NCBI GenBank assembly: GCA_038230255.1
Contig: JBBRNP010000003.1
Coordinates: 368,892 to 432,891 of the forward strand
Direction: 5' to 3'
DNA length: 64,000 nt
DNA from: AV40 sp038230255
GTDB taxonomy: Bacteria; Verrucomicrobiota; Verrucomicrobiia; Chthoniobacterales; UBA10450
A model generated the notes under the pieces. That model saw only the letters and a program-made list of their open reading frames with translations, did no database searches and was not told where the DNA came from. Both the position numbers and the translations under genes were made by a program. Of the stretch, positions 49,738-58,578 are shown one piece after another; the stretch's first letter is position 1, and every line of letters starts with the position of its first letter.

Positions 49738-51762
49738 ATGAATCCAAGGAAAATTCCCACCCTGCCGGCGATCAGCGCCTTGGCGCTGATCTATTTTGTC
49801 GTCGGCAAATTCGCTCTTCACCTCGCCTTTCTCCACAAGAGCGCCTCGCCGGTGTGGCCTCCGGCTGCCATCGCGCTGGCAGCGTTACTGGTTCTGGGAT
49901 TTCGCGTCTGGCCCGCAATTTTTGTCGGCGCGTTTCTCGTAAATCTGACCACGGTGGGAAACGTTCTCACTTCGCTCGGCATCGCCAGCGGCAACACTTT
50001 GGAAGCAATCTGCGGCGCGTGGCTGGTGAGCCGGTTTGCCGGCGGAATGCAGATCTTCGACCGACCACAAAACGTTTTTAAATTCGCGATCGCGGCCCTC
50101 CTCAGCACGGCGGTCGCTCCAACGTTTGGCGTGAGCAGTCTGGCGCTCGGTGGTTTCGCGCAATGGTCCAACTACTGGCCAGTCTGGCTGACTTGGTGGC
50201 TCGGTGATGCCTCGGGCGTTCTGGTCATAGCTCCGCTGCTGGTGCTTTGGAGCGTACCTTCGACCCAACGTAAATGGAACCGAAACCAAGCGGTGGAAGT
50301 TTCCGTGCTCCTGTTGTTGCTGGTGTTCATGGCAGAAACTGTGTTTGGCGGATGGTTTCCAATTTCCGCGCACAATTACCCAATCTCATTTATCTGCGGA
50401 CCCATCGTTATTTGGACCGCGTTCCGGTTCACGCCGCGCGAAACCGCCACCGGCATCTTTGTTCTCTCGGCCATCGCCATTTGGGGAACACTCCACGGAT
50501 TTGGGCCGTTTATTTTGGAAACCGAAAATCAGTCGCTCTTGATGCTGCAAGCTTGGACGGCGGCGTTAACCATTACCGCCATGGCAATCGCCGCCGCAAT
50601 TGCAGAGCGTAATCGTGCCCAGGCTGCGATCGAACAGCAAAAGGACGCGGTCGAGGCCGCGAACCGCACCAAGGATAATTTTTTGGCGATGCTTTCGCAC
50701 GAGCTGCGCACGCCCCTGACGCCGGTACTGGCGGCGCTCGACACTCTCGAAAGCAATGGCGGTCAGTCGCCCGAATCAAAAAATTCTCTCTCGATGATTC
50801 GTCGCAATGTCGAGTTGGAAAGCCAACTCATCGACGACCTCCTGGATCTCACTCGAATCGCCAAAGATAAACTGCAGTTAAGATTCGGGCCGCTCGATGC
50901 TCACGAAGTCATCAACAACGTCGTGGAAATTTGCCGGTCGGAAGCACAAGCGCGCAATTTGAAACTGCATCTCAATCTGCGCGGTGGCGCGCATTACGTT
51001 TCCGGAGACGCCGCCAAGTTCCAGCAAATCGTTTGGAACCTGCTCAAGAACGCAATCAAGTTTACCGCCGATAATGGTGAGATCACAATTTCGTCGTCGA
51101 ATCCGGAGCCGCAGCTTCTAGCCATCTCCGTGCACGACACCGGAATCGGGATCGAACCGGAAATCATGAATCGCATTTTTAATCCGTTCGAACAGGGCGA
51201 GCGCGCTTTTCAACGGCGCTTTGGCGGACTCGGTCTTGGATTGGCCATTTCCAAATCCCTCGCCCAGGCCCACGGCGGCACACTCGTCGCGCGCAGCGAA
51301 GGCCGCGACCGCGGGTCCACTTTCATTTTGACCATCAAAACTGTCCCGCCGCCGCCGCGCATCGTGAAACTGACTACGACGGTGCCTGAAAGTCGTCCGC
51401 TGCGAATTTTGTTAGTCGATGACCACCTGGACACTTGCACCGCGCTCGAGCGATTGCTTGTTCGGCGCGGCCATCTGGTCGCAGCGGCGCATAACGTCCG
51501 GTCGGCGATGGAAGCGGCGGCGCGTAATTCATTCGACTTGCTCATCAGCGATATCGCCCTGCCGGACGGGACCGGCACGGAGCTCATGACTTACCTTCAC
51601 GCCATTTCGCGAATACCGGGAATCGCGATCAGCGGATTTGGTATGAATGGCGACATCGAGAAAAGTATGGAAGCCGGATTTGCCGAGCACTTGGTCAAGC
51701 CGGTGAAAATGGAAAGCCTCGAAGCCGCGATCGATCGCGTGATGGCGACGGCAGCAGCGTAG
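49738..51762 (+). CDS. Hybrid MASE1 histidine kinase / response regulator
   Basis: A 674-aa membrane sensor. Residues 1-300 form a MASE1 domain of about nine helices (FLHKSASPVWPPAAIALAAL is its signature). HisKA follows with LSHELRTPLTPVLAAL (phospho-His), then HATPase_c with WNLLKNAIKFTADNGE, HDTGIGIEPE and RRFGGLGLGLAISKSLAQ, and a C-terminal receiver with the phospho-Asp in DLLISDIALPDG and LVKPVK. With the receiver attached it likely passes phosphate to an Hpt protein or acts by stand-alone interaction. ATG 49738 is preferred to the upstream TTG at 49681. Confidence 0.92.
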   Translation: MNPRKIPTLPAISALALIYFVVGKFALHLAFLHKSASPVWPPAAIALAALLVLGFRVWPAIFVGAFLVNLTTVGNVLTSLGIASGNTLEAICGAWLVSRFAGGMQIFDRPQNVFKFAIAALLSTAVAPTFGVSSLALGGFAQWSNYWPVWLTWWLGDASGVLVIAPLLVLWSVPSTQRKWNRNQAVEVSVLLLLLVFMAETVFGGWFPISAHNYPISFICGPIVIWTAFRFTPRETATGIFVLSAIAIWGTLHGFGPFILETENQSLLMLQAWTAALTITAMAIAAAIAERNRAQAAIEQQKDAVEAANRTKDNFLAMLSHELRTPLTPVLAALDTLESNGGQSPESKNSLSMIRRNVELESQLIDDLLDLTRIAKDKLQLRFGPLDAHEVINNVVEICRSEAQARNLKLHLNLRGGAHYVSGDAAKFQQIVWNLLKNAIKFTADNGEITISSSNPEPQLLAISVHDTGIGIEPEIMNRIFNPFEQGERAFQRRFGGLGLGLAISKSLAQAHGGTLVARSEGRDRGSTFILTIKTVPPPPRIVKLTTTVPESRPLRILLVDDHLDTCTALERLLVRRGHLVAAAHNVRSAMEAAARNSFDLLISDIALPDGTGTELMTYLHAISRIPGIAISGFGMNGDIEKSMEAGFAEHLVKPVKMESLEAAIDRVMATAAA

Positions 51763-51790
51763 CAGACAAGCCTGCGACCTCGGTCATTAA

Positions 51791-51896
51791 CACCGCGCTT
51801 CAGCGCGGTGGCTCCCAAAGTCCCATTGAGCGGCAAACCGCTTAAGCGGTTTCGACTTCTGTTCGCGTTTAACACCCTGCTGAAGCAGGGTGTTAA
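51791..51896. repeat. Three tandem perfect hairpins before the rRNA methyltransferase gene
   Basis: CACCGCGC/GCGCGGTG (51791-51810), an 18-bp uninterrupted palindrome AAACCGCTTAAGCGGTTT (51835-51852), and a 12-bp stem TTAACACCCTGC/GCAGGGTGTTAA (51869-51896). The first and last share the pattern AACACC-N-GC...GC-N-GGTG. The ATG of the next gene is five bases on, so the last hairpin would hide its start in mRNA. Confidence 0.85.
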
Positions 51897-51900
51897 TGAC

Positions 51901-52971
51901 ATGCGCACGGTCGATTTAAAAATCGAGGACATCGCGTTCGGCGGAAAAGGAGTCGCGCGCGAAAACGGCAAGGCCGTTTTTATTCCGTTCACGATCGAAG
52001 GCGAATTGGTCTCGGCAAGAATCACGCGCGAGAAAAAGCAATTCGCCGAGGCCGAGATTGTGGATCTACGCGAAAAGTCGCCGCATCGGATCGAGCCGCT
52101 GTGTCCCTACTTCGGTCGCTGCGGCGGTTGCGCTTACCAACACATCGATTACGCGCATCAGCTCGAGATCAAATCGCGCCAGGTCCGGGACGTTCTTCAA
52201 CGCATCGGAAAACTCAAAGATGTTCCCATGCGACCGATCGTCCCCTCGCCTCTTACCTATGGTTATCGCAACCGAATCACCGTTCACGCCGAGAACGGCG
52301 TCATCGGATATTTTCGTCGCGATTCGCACCGCTTGATCGACATCGAACGTTGCCCAATCGCGATGGACGAAGTGAATCGCGAACTGGCGGACTTACGAGC
52401 GCACGATGTTCGTGACGGCCATTACGCCCTGCGCGCGAAATCAGGACCGCGCGTTTTTTCGCAAACCAACGACGGCGTGGCCAACGCGCTCCGCGATTTA
52501 ATTGTTCAGCTGGTGCCGCCCAATCAATATTTGCTCATCGACGCTTTTTGCGGCGCCGGATTTTTTGCCAAAGCGCTGGTCGATAAATTTCAACGCGTTG
52601 TCGGAATCGATTGGGACCGGTTCGCGATCGCGGCGGCGAAAGAAAACGCGGGCGCCAAAGAAACGTACATTGCCGGCGATGTTGAAGCTGAGCTGGCGTT
52701 GCTTTTGAAAAAATGCGAACGCGACAAAACCGCGGCCATTGTCGATCCGCCGGCAGTCGGACTTACTGCACCGCTCCGGCAGGCAATTGTCGATTTTGCG
52801 CCCGCCACGCTGATCTATGTCTCCTGCAATCCGGCCACCCTGGCTCGCGACCTCAAAGATTTGCAAGCTCGATTCAAAATCGAATCGGTCACACCCCTCG
52901 ACATGTTTCCGCAAACCGCGGAAATCGAAGTGGTCGCGCACTTGCGCCGATTTAACGATTCAACGATTTAA
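51901..52971 (+). CDS. RlmD/TrmA-family uracil-5 RNA methyltransferase
   Basis: A 356-aa SAM enzyme. An N-terminal TRAM domain (DLKIEDIAFGGKGVARENGK) precedes the iron-sulphur motif CPYFGRCGGCAYQHIDY; the C-terminal Rossmann part has LLIDAFCGAGFFAKAL, IVDPPAVG, and the catalytic-Cys loop VSCNPATLARDL. These are RumA/RlmD features (rRNA m5U); whether 23S U747, U1939 or tRNA is the target cannot be decided. ATG 51901 directly follows the hairpin element. The stop codon lies inside an octad repeat. Confidence 0.92.
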   Translation: MRTVDLKIEDIAFGGKGVARENGKAVFIPFTIEGELVSARITREKKQFAEAEIVDLREKSPHRIEPLCPYFGRCGGCAYQHIDYAHQLEIKSRQVRDVLQRIGKLKDVPMRPIVPSPLTYGYRNRITVHAENGVIGYFRRDSHRLIDIERCPIAMDEVNRELADLRAHDVRDGHYALRAKSGPRVFSQTNDGVANALRDLIVQLVPPNQYLLIDAFCGAGFFAKALVDKFQRVVGIDWDRFAIAAAKENAGAKETYIAGDVEAELALLLKKCERDKTAAIVDPPAVGLTAPLRQAIVDFAPATLIYVSCNPATLARDLKDLQARFKIESVTPLDMFPQTAEIEVVAHLRRFNDSTI

Positions 52972-52982
52972 CGTTTTAACGA
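52951..52982. repeat. TTTAACGA octad array at a gene junction
   Basis: Four contiguous octads: TTTAACGA, TTCAACGA, TTTAACGT, TTTAACGA. The array supplies the last codons and stop of the methyltransferase gene and ends five bases before the serA ATG. Confidence 0.65.
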
Positions 52983-52987
52983 TTTTC

Positions 52988-54580
52988 ATGACTCCGCCCA
53001 AAGTTTTAATTGCCGACGCAATTTCTCAGCGTGGAGTCGACGAGCTTTCCCGCGGCGGCGAGATCGACGTTTCGGTCCAAACCAAGCTTAGCCCGGCGAA
53101 ACTGATTGAAATCATTCCCGAATTCGCGGGGCTGATTGTCCGCAGCGAAACAAAAGTTACCGGAGAAGCGCTCAATGCTGGCAAAAAATTGCGTGTGGTC
53201 GGTCGCGCGGGTGTCGGCGTGGACAATGTCGATGTTGAAACGGCGACGCGGCGCGGCGTGCTCGTGCTCAACACACCTGGCGGCAACACTGTTTCCACCG
53301 CCGAACATGCATTTTCGCTTTTGCTTTGCGTCGCTCGGAAAATTCCGCAGGCGGACGCGAGTTTGCGCGGCAAAAAATGGAGCCGGAAAGATTTCGAAGG
53401 CGTCGAGCTTTACAACAAAACGCTCGGCGTCATCGGCATGGGCCGGATAGGAAGCGAGCTAAGCCGGCGGGCGATTGCCTTCGGTATGCGGGTGGTTGCC
53501 TACGATCCCTATCTCTCCGCCGCGCGCGCGCGCAGTTTGCAAGTGGAGCTGACGGAAGAGCTCGACGATCTGCTCGCCAATGCGGATTTCATTTCGCTGC
53601 ACACGCCCCTTACAGATGAAACGCGTCACGTGTTGAATGCGGCCCGCATTTCAAAAACAAAACGGGGCGTTCGCATCATCAATTGCGCGCGCGGCGGATT
53701 GATTGACGAAACGGCGCTCGCGACTGCGTTGGAAGATCGCCATGTGGCGGCAGCAGCCCTGGACGTCTTTGAAATTGAGCCGTTGCCGGATGATTCGCCG
53801 CTTCGCGCGGCGCCGAACTTGGTTTTGACCCCACACCTCGGCGCTTCCACGGCTGAAGCGCAGGAAAGTGTTGGAATCGAAATTGCCCAATCGATCCGGG
53901 CCGCGCTCCTCGAAGGAACAATTCGCAACGCAGTCAACATGCCGAACCTCGACGCGAAAACGTTATCGGTCATCGGGCCGCATCTTCGATTCGGCGAAAA
54001 ACTTGGACGGTTTCTCTCCCAAGTTGCGCCGCGACGCGTGGATGAATTGAAAATTAATTACAGCGGAAAAGTGAATGAGCTCGATACGACGCCGATCACT
54101 CGCGCAGTCTTGAAAGGTTTTCTGCAAAGCGCAGGCGGCGCTGACATAAACGAAGTGAACGCGCCGGCGTTCGCCGAGAGTCTCGGTTTAAAAGTGACCG
54201 AGACGCGATTGAGCGCGGCTGGCGATTACACCGATTTGGTTGAATTGTCGGCCGATGCGGAAGGAAAGACTGTGTCGGTCGGCGGCGCATTCTTCGGCGC
54301 GACTCCGCGCATCGTCAGCGTAAACAGTCGCCCGGTCGAAGCGCGCCCGCACGGCGTCATCCTTGTTCTCGAAAACACCGATCGACCGGGAATGGTCGGC
54401 CGCATTGGCACTTTGCTCGGCGCACATAACGTCAACATCGCCACCATGTCGTTGAGTCGAAATCAGGCCGGCGGCACCGCGCTGACGATTTTGAATTTGG
54501 ACAATGCGCCGGGCGAGCAGTTGCTCGAGGAAATCCGCGCAAGCGGCGATATTCATTCCGCTAAAGTCATTCAATTGTGA
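52988..54580 (+). CDS. serA: D-3-phosphoglycerate dehydrogenase
   Basis: A 530-aa type 1 enzyme for the first step of serine synthesis. Residues 1-310 are the catalytic and NAD domains (GRAGVGVDNVDVETATRRGV, LGVIGMGRIGSELSRRA, NCARGGLIDETALATAL, LTPHLGASTAEAQ); then come the allosteric substrate-binding domain and a C-terminal ACT domain (ILVLENTDRPGMVGRIGTLL), the likely serine-feedback site. The length matches the long form. ATG 52988 gives the usual N-terminus MTPPKVLIADAIS. Confidence 0.95.
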   Translation: MTPPKVLIADAISQRGVDELSRGGEIDVSVQTKLSPAKLIEIIPEFAGLIVRSETKVTGEALNAGKKLRVVGRAGVGVDNVDVETATRRGVLVLNTPGGNTVSTAEHAFSLLLCVARKIPQADASLRGKKWSRKDFEGVELYNKTLGVIGMGRIGSELSRRAIAFGMRVVAYDPYLSAARARSLQVELTEELDDLLANADFISLHTPLTDETRHVLNAARISKTKRGVRIINCARGGLIDETALATALEDRHVAAAALDVFEIEPLPDDSPLRAAPNLVLTPHLGASTAEAQESVGIEIAQSIRAALLEGTIRNAVNMPNLDAKTLSVIGPHLRFGEKLGRFLSQVAPRRVDELKINYSGKVNELDTTPITRAVLKGFLQSAGGADINEVNAPAFAESLGLKVTETRLSAAGDYTDLVELSADAEGKTVSVGGAFFGATPRIVSVNSRPVEARPHGVILVLENTDRPGMVGRIGTLLGAHNVNIATMSLSRNQAGGTALTILNLDNAPGEQLLEEIRASGDIHSAKVIQL

Positions 54581-54591
54581 ACGAAATGCCT

Positions 54592-54672
54592 TTAACCACG
54601 AATCGACACGAATAAACACGAATCCAACTTCCTCTCTATTATTTGTGTCCATTAGTGTTCATTAGTGGTTAG
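54592..54672. repeat. Inverted iteron element after serA
   Basis: The left arm TTAACCACGAATCGACACGA and the complement of the right arm CTAACCACTAATGAACACTA match over 32 bases. The unit is CAC(G/T)AAT in three copies at 10-base spacing, about one helical turn. The loop is about 17 bases, with no gene. Confidence 0.8.
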
Positions 54673-54676
54673 TCCG

Positions 54677-56488
54677 ATGGCCACCTTAGAAGGCAGCGAT
54701 CTGAAACCATGGATTGGCGCGGTTGTAGTCGCCGCTGCTGCCGGAATTTTATATTTCCTGACCGCCGCGCGCGACATTGTCGTCGGCGATTCACCCGAAT
54801 TGATCACCGCCGCCGTTACTTTGGGAGTGGCGCATGCGCCAGGTTATCCGCTATTCACGATGCTCGGGCATCTTTTCAGTCTCGTCCCGCTCGGCTCGAT
54901 TCCGTTTCGCGTAAATTTACTCTCAGTCGTATGCAACGCAGTCGCGATTGGCGTCGTTTATCTCAGCGCGTTCCGTCTCACGCGATCGCAACTTGCGGCC
55001 GCGGTCGCGGCTTTGCTTCTCAGCGTTAATCCAACGTTCTGGGAGTGGTCGCTCGCGGCCGAAGTGTTCCCGCTCAATAACTTGCTCGCTGCAGTCCTGA
55101 TCCTGTTGCTGGTCACGTGGCACGAACAACCGGAACGAACCGCTCTCTTGATCGCGGCATTTTTTGTCGCGGGACTCGCGCTGACAAATCATCAAACGAT
55201 CGTGCTCCTGGCCCCGGCGTTTTGTTTCGTTTTGTGGCAACGCCGATCAAATTTAGGGCCTCGTCTTTTAGCGATAGGCGTGATCGCGTTCGTCATCGGA
55301 CTTTTGCCGTACGCCTACATTCCGTGGGCGGCCGCTCATCATCCTGTCCATAATTGGGGAAATATCTCTTCGTTTCACGATTTCGCCGGTCTCATCACTC
55401 GACGCAGTTATGGGTCGACCCGACTTATCTCCACGCCCGGCTATACCGGCGGATCGCCCTGGATGAGAATCGCCGCGCTCGGCGCTTCCTTCAGACCGGT
55501 CACCGGACTGCTTATTATATTAGGAGCGGTCCGCGCATTTCAGACCGCGCGCTGGTTTTTTTGGTTCAGCCTGATCGCTTTTATCTTTGCCGGACCGTTT
55601 TTTATCTGGATCACCGGTCTCAATCTGGCCACCGCGCCGTCGGCAATGTTCGTCTTGCAACGGTTTTTTTTGCTGTCGCACGTAGTGCTGGCGCCATTGG
55701 CCGCGTTTGGCGTTCTCGCGCTCGCGCAGTTCGTCGCGCGGGCTACCGGTTCAACCCAGTCGTGGGCTGTGCCGGTCGTTGCTGTAACTTGCCTGGCTGC
55801 GGTCGTGATTAGTGTGGCGACAAATTATCTGCGCATCGATCAAAGCCGAAATTTTATCGCCCGCCATTTTGCTGAAGACGTGTTCAACACGATCCGGCCG
55901 AATTCGATTCTGCTGGTCAGTGGCGACGGTCTCGCTTTTCCACTGATGTACCTCCAAAAAGTTGAGAACGCCGGCAAGGAAACGACGCTCGTTGTCCTTC
56001 CCCTTCTCCTCGGCGAGTGGCACGTTCGTCAATTGCGCGAGCAACATCCTGACCTGGTCATCCCATTCGATAGCTACGATCCTCCGGGCAACAATTTGAA
56101 AACTTTTGTGGCTGCCAATCAGGGACGAATCATTGCACTGGCAGGGTCAGCCGGAAACGATCACAGCCTCGACACGGACTATTGGCCATATCAACAAGGC
56201 TTACTGGCTTTGATTACGCCGAGATCGCACGAGGTTGCTTTGGATAGATTGCTCGCGGAAAACGAACAATTGCTTGGCCGTTGTCATCCTCCGGCGCCTG
56301 GAACAGTCCACGCGAATACTTTCGAAGCGGACATTCTTTCCGTCTATTCATATCCGGCGTTCAACATTGGTGGAATTTGTGAACGGGCTGGCTTGAATGC
56401 GGAAGCGCGCCTCTGGTACGAGCGCGCGCTGGCGGTCAATCCGCAGCTTTCAAAAACGCGCGAGGCGCTGGCGCGACTGGAACATTGA
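54677..56488 (+). CDS. DUF2723 membrane protein, putative glycosyltransferase
   Basis: A 603-aa protein with about 12 helices. The conserved N-terminal block DIVVGDSPELITAAVTLGVA HAPGYPLF is that of DUF2723, a family related to GT-C (protein O-mannosyltransferase-like) enzymes with an acidic motif in the first loop (here DSPE). A soluble C-terminal part (about 405-600) ends in a TPR-like helix pair (AGLNAEARLWYERALAVNPQ). The sugar donor and acceptor are unknown. ATG 54677 is chosen over the GTG at 54665, which lies inside the repeat. Confidence 0.85.
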   Translation: MATLEGSDLKPWIGAVVVAAAAGILYFLTAARDIVVGDSPELITAAVTLGVAHAPGYPLFTMLGHLFSLVPLGSIPFRVNLLSVVCNAVAIGVVYLSAFRLTRSQLAAAVAALLLSVNPTFWEWSLAAEVFPLNNLLAAVLILLLVTWHEQPERTALLIAAFFVAGLALTNHQTIVLLAPAFCFVLWQRRSNLGPRLLAIGVIAFVIGLLPYAYIPWAAAHHPVHNWGNISSFHDFAGLITRRSYGSTRLISTPGYTGGSPWMRIAALGASFRPVTGLLIILGAVRAFQTARWFFWFSLIAFIFAGPFFIWITGLNLATAPSAMFVLQRFFLLSHVVLAPLAAFGVLALAQFVARATGSTQSWAVPVVAVTCLAAVVISVATNYLRIDQSRNFIARHFAEDVFNTIRPNSILLVSGDGLAFPLMYLQKVENAGKETTLVVLPLLLGEWHVRQLREQHPDLVIPFDSYDPPGNNLKTFVAANQGRIIALAGSAGNDHSLDTDYWPYQQGLLALITPRSHEVALDRLLAENEQLLGRCHPPAPGTVHANTFEADILSVYSYPAFNIGGICERAGLNAEARLWYERALAVNPQLSKTREALARLEH

Positions 56489-56514
56489 TTCGCATCGAGT
56501 AACTGTCATTTATC

Positions 56515-57462
56515 ATGGCAGTGCCGCGAAAAATCCTGCTCATTAGCGCTTTTGCCGCGCTTTATTTGATCTGGGGCTCGACCTATCTCGGAATTCTGTT
56601 CGCGATTCAATCGATCCCGCCGTTCCTGATGGCGGGCGCGCGTTTTCTTTCCGCCGGTCTGATCATGTTCGCGATCGCGCGGACGCAAGGCCCGCTCAGA
56701 TCGACATCGGCGGAGTGGAAAACGTCGCTAATCGTCGGCGCCTGTTTGTTGTTAGGCGGAAACGGCGGCGTCACGTTTTCGGAAAAGTTTATCGAATCCG
56801 GTCTCGCCAGCCTGATTGTCGCAACCGTCCCGATTTACATCACTTTGCTCGGTTGGTTGTTCGGGATGACTCCGCGACCGGCGCCGATTGTTTGGCTGGG
56901 ATTGGCCGGCGGATTTGCTGGCGTGGCGATGTTGATGGGGCCCGCGTTGAGATTCTCCGGCAGCAGTCATTCCGCCGTTGGGATGTCGATCTTGCTTCTG
57001 TCGTCGTTCATCTGGTCGGCGGGTTCGCTTTATTCCCGCACCGCCAAGCATTCTGCGTCGCCCTTTCTTGCTGCTGCTCAGCAAATGTTTTGCGGTGGCG
57101 TGCTTTTAATGCTGGTCGGATTGTTTGTCGGCGAGCCAAAGAATTTTCATCCGGGCAATATCACTCCTTTGTCGTTAGGCGCGTTCGCTTATCTCGTATT
57201 AATCGGCGCGATCGTCGGTTACACCGCTTACTTTTGGCTGCTCCGCCATTGCGATCCGGCAAAGGTGGCGACTTATGCCTACGTCAATCCGATCGTCGCT
57301 GTTTTGCTCGGTGCGTTGTTCGCTCACGAAACGGTAACGTTGCGCACCCTGCTGGCTGCGGCATTGATCATCGGTTCGGTCGCCCTGATCATCACGGTGC
57401 AACAACTTAGACCGAAAGCGTTGCCGCCGATCACGGCCGCGATTGAGACCGAATGCGCGTGA
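56515..57462 (+). CDS. EamA/DMT-family exporter
   Basis: A 315-aa transporter with ten helices arranged as two EamA repeats (about 15-140 and 158-295). The segment YLIWGSTYLGILFAIQSIPP, and near the end HCDPAKVATYAYVNPIVAVL, are typical of the YedA-like drug/metabolite exporters. The substrate cannot be predicted. It is the last gene before the RHS region and converges on it. Confidence 0.9.
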   Translation: MAVPRKILLISAFAALYLIWGSTYLGILFAIQSIPPFLMAGARFLSAGLIMFAIARTQGPLRSTSAEWKTSLIVGACLLLGGNGGVTFSEKFIESGLASLIVATVPIYITLLGWLFGMTPRPAPIVWLGLAGGFAGVAMLMGPALRFSGSSHSAVGMSILLLSSFIWSAGSLYSRTAKHSASPFLAAAQQMFCGGVLLMLVGLFVGEPKNFHPGNITPLSLGAFAYLVLIGAIVGYTAYFWLLRHCDPAKVATYAYVNPIVAVLLGALFAHETVTLRTLLAAALIIGSVALIITVQQLRPKALPPITAAIETECA

Positions 57463-57869
57463 TGAAAACGGAGTGTGAACCGGACAGCGACAAGATCGAC
57501 AATTCTCCTTGCATGCCGGCCTTCTGGCGTTTTATCGCCGATGCGTGCTTACATGCGCACCGCAAATCAAATTTCGACAAAGCTCCGATTGCGCTAACCT
57601 TTGCTTCGAGAGCCAAGTCAGTCACGTTTCTAACTCGTTTCGCAGGTGAATCCGCTCTGGAAGGACCACCGAGGTTGACGAGGACAGCACTGGATGTGGG
57701 TGGCCCGTGTGTTGAAAATGCCAGTCCGGCTCGGACTTCTGACGATAAGTGAAAGCCGATTCACAATGTGGACCGTGAGTAACGAGAAGCTGCGCTTGGA
57801 AACATTTCCCAGTAATAGTTGGCATTCCGCCAGCTATTGGTTGCCTTCATATGCAGTTGGCCCGTGGCG
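57463..57869. other. Gap at the boundary to the RHS array
   Basis: No convincing gene, RNA or repeat in this 400-bp stretch. It holds one AAGATCGACAA word at 57492-57502, the last in the window. Codon-like composition is absent in all frames, so it may be decayed DNA at the edge of the RHS region. Confidence 0.5.
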
Positions 57870-58577
57870 TCAAAGATCCGCAAGTTGTACAAAATCCAAC
57901 GAAAGCAAACGTTTTCCGGCCTGCTCCTCGCATGTTTCGTAGATCACGATGCCCCCGAACGTTTTCGCGACTACGTCGAGCGCCTGATCCATCGTCACAT
58001 TCTTCATAGAAGCAGAGAGATGTGGAAAGTGCCTGCCCTCTTCCGGCATAGTGATACTTCCCGAGAAAATCGTTTCGGGCAGTTCAATCCCAAGGCGGCG
58101 CCTAGCCGCTTCAACCTCCTTCGAGTTAAAAATGGCCCAGATTGCCAGCTCCCCATTGTATTGTTCCTCGGTTCTGAAGCGAACCGAATCGATCCTCGTT
58201 TGCAGAAGGGCAGACGCCGGTTGACCAATCGTGATTCGGATCATTCCGGATCGGTTCTGCGAGACCTTCACATGCTTATCGTTTTTAAAAATCTCGCGAA
58301 CCGCGATCAGGCCTGTCGTCGGCTTTGACGGTGGTCCCGCATTAACTTCCGGAAATGGGAGTGGCCCATCCTGCGAAGCACAAACCGTAGAGTAGTAAAT
58401 GCGCCCAGCTCCGCCGCGACCCATTAGCGCTGGTCGAAGATATTTCAAGACAGTCTCTTGGTTACGCTGGCTTATCCCGGGTCCTAGCTTGTTTGATCCG
58501 GGTCCTTCCGGTAAACGCTGTGCCCTTGCAGATGCAAAGATACTGCACATCGAAAGAACGACCGCCCAAAACTTCAT
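57870..58577 (-). CDS. Exported protein after RHS tip C, putative immunity protein
   Basis: A 235-aa protein with a signal peptide (MKFWAVVLSMCSIFASARAQ). The mature part is unrecognised; residues about 185-230 (MKNVTMDQALDVVAKTFGGI and on) resemble the small STN-like domains of secretin-type proteins. It starts one base after the stop of the RHS tip at 58579, the place where an immunity gene is expected. If so, its export suggests the cognate toxin acts in the periplasm. The ATG at 58577 is chosen for the signal peptide; the longer frame overlaps the RHS tip. Confidence 0.6.
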   Translation of the reverse strand: MKFWAVVLSMCSIFASARAQRLPEGPGSNKLGPGISQRNQETVLKYLRPALMGRGGAGRIYYSTVCASQDGPLPFPEVNAGPPSKPTTGLIAVREIFKNDKHVKVSQNRSGMIRITIGQPASALLQTRIDSVRFRTEEQYNGELAIWAIFNSKEVEAARRRLGIELPETIFSGSITMPEEGRHFPHLSASMKNVTMDQALDVVAKTFGGIVIYETCEEQAGKRLLSLDFVQLADL

Positions 58578-58578
58578 C

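Noticed and set aside
1471..57502. The recurrent 11-mer as a simple codon-usage effect (common Val-Asp-Leu codons)
   Set aside because: It also appears in Lys-Ile-Asp and Met/Leu-Ser-Ile contexts, on both strands, and in four non-coding positions, which codon preference cannot explain.
1471..57502. The 11-mer as a polar chromosome-segregation or Chi-type signal
   Set aside because: Copies are split 11 to 12 between strands with no block structure in 64 kb; whole-replichore data could still change this.
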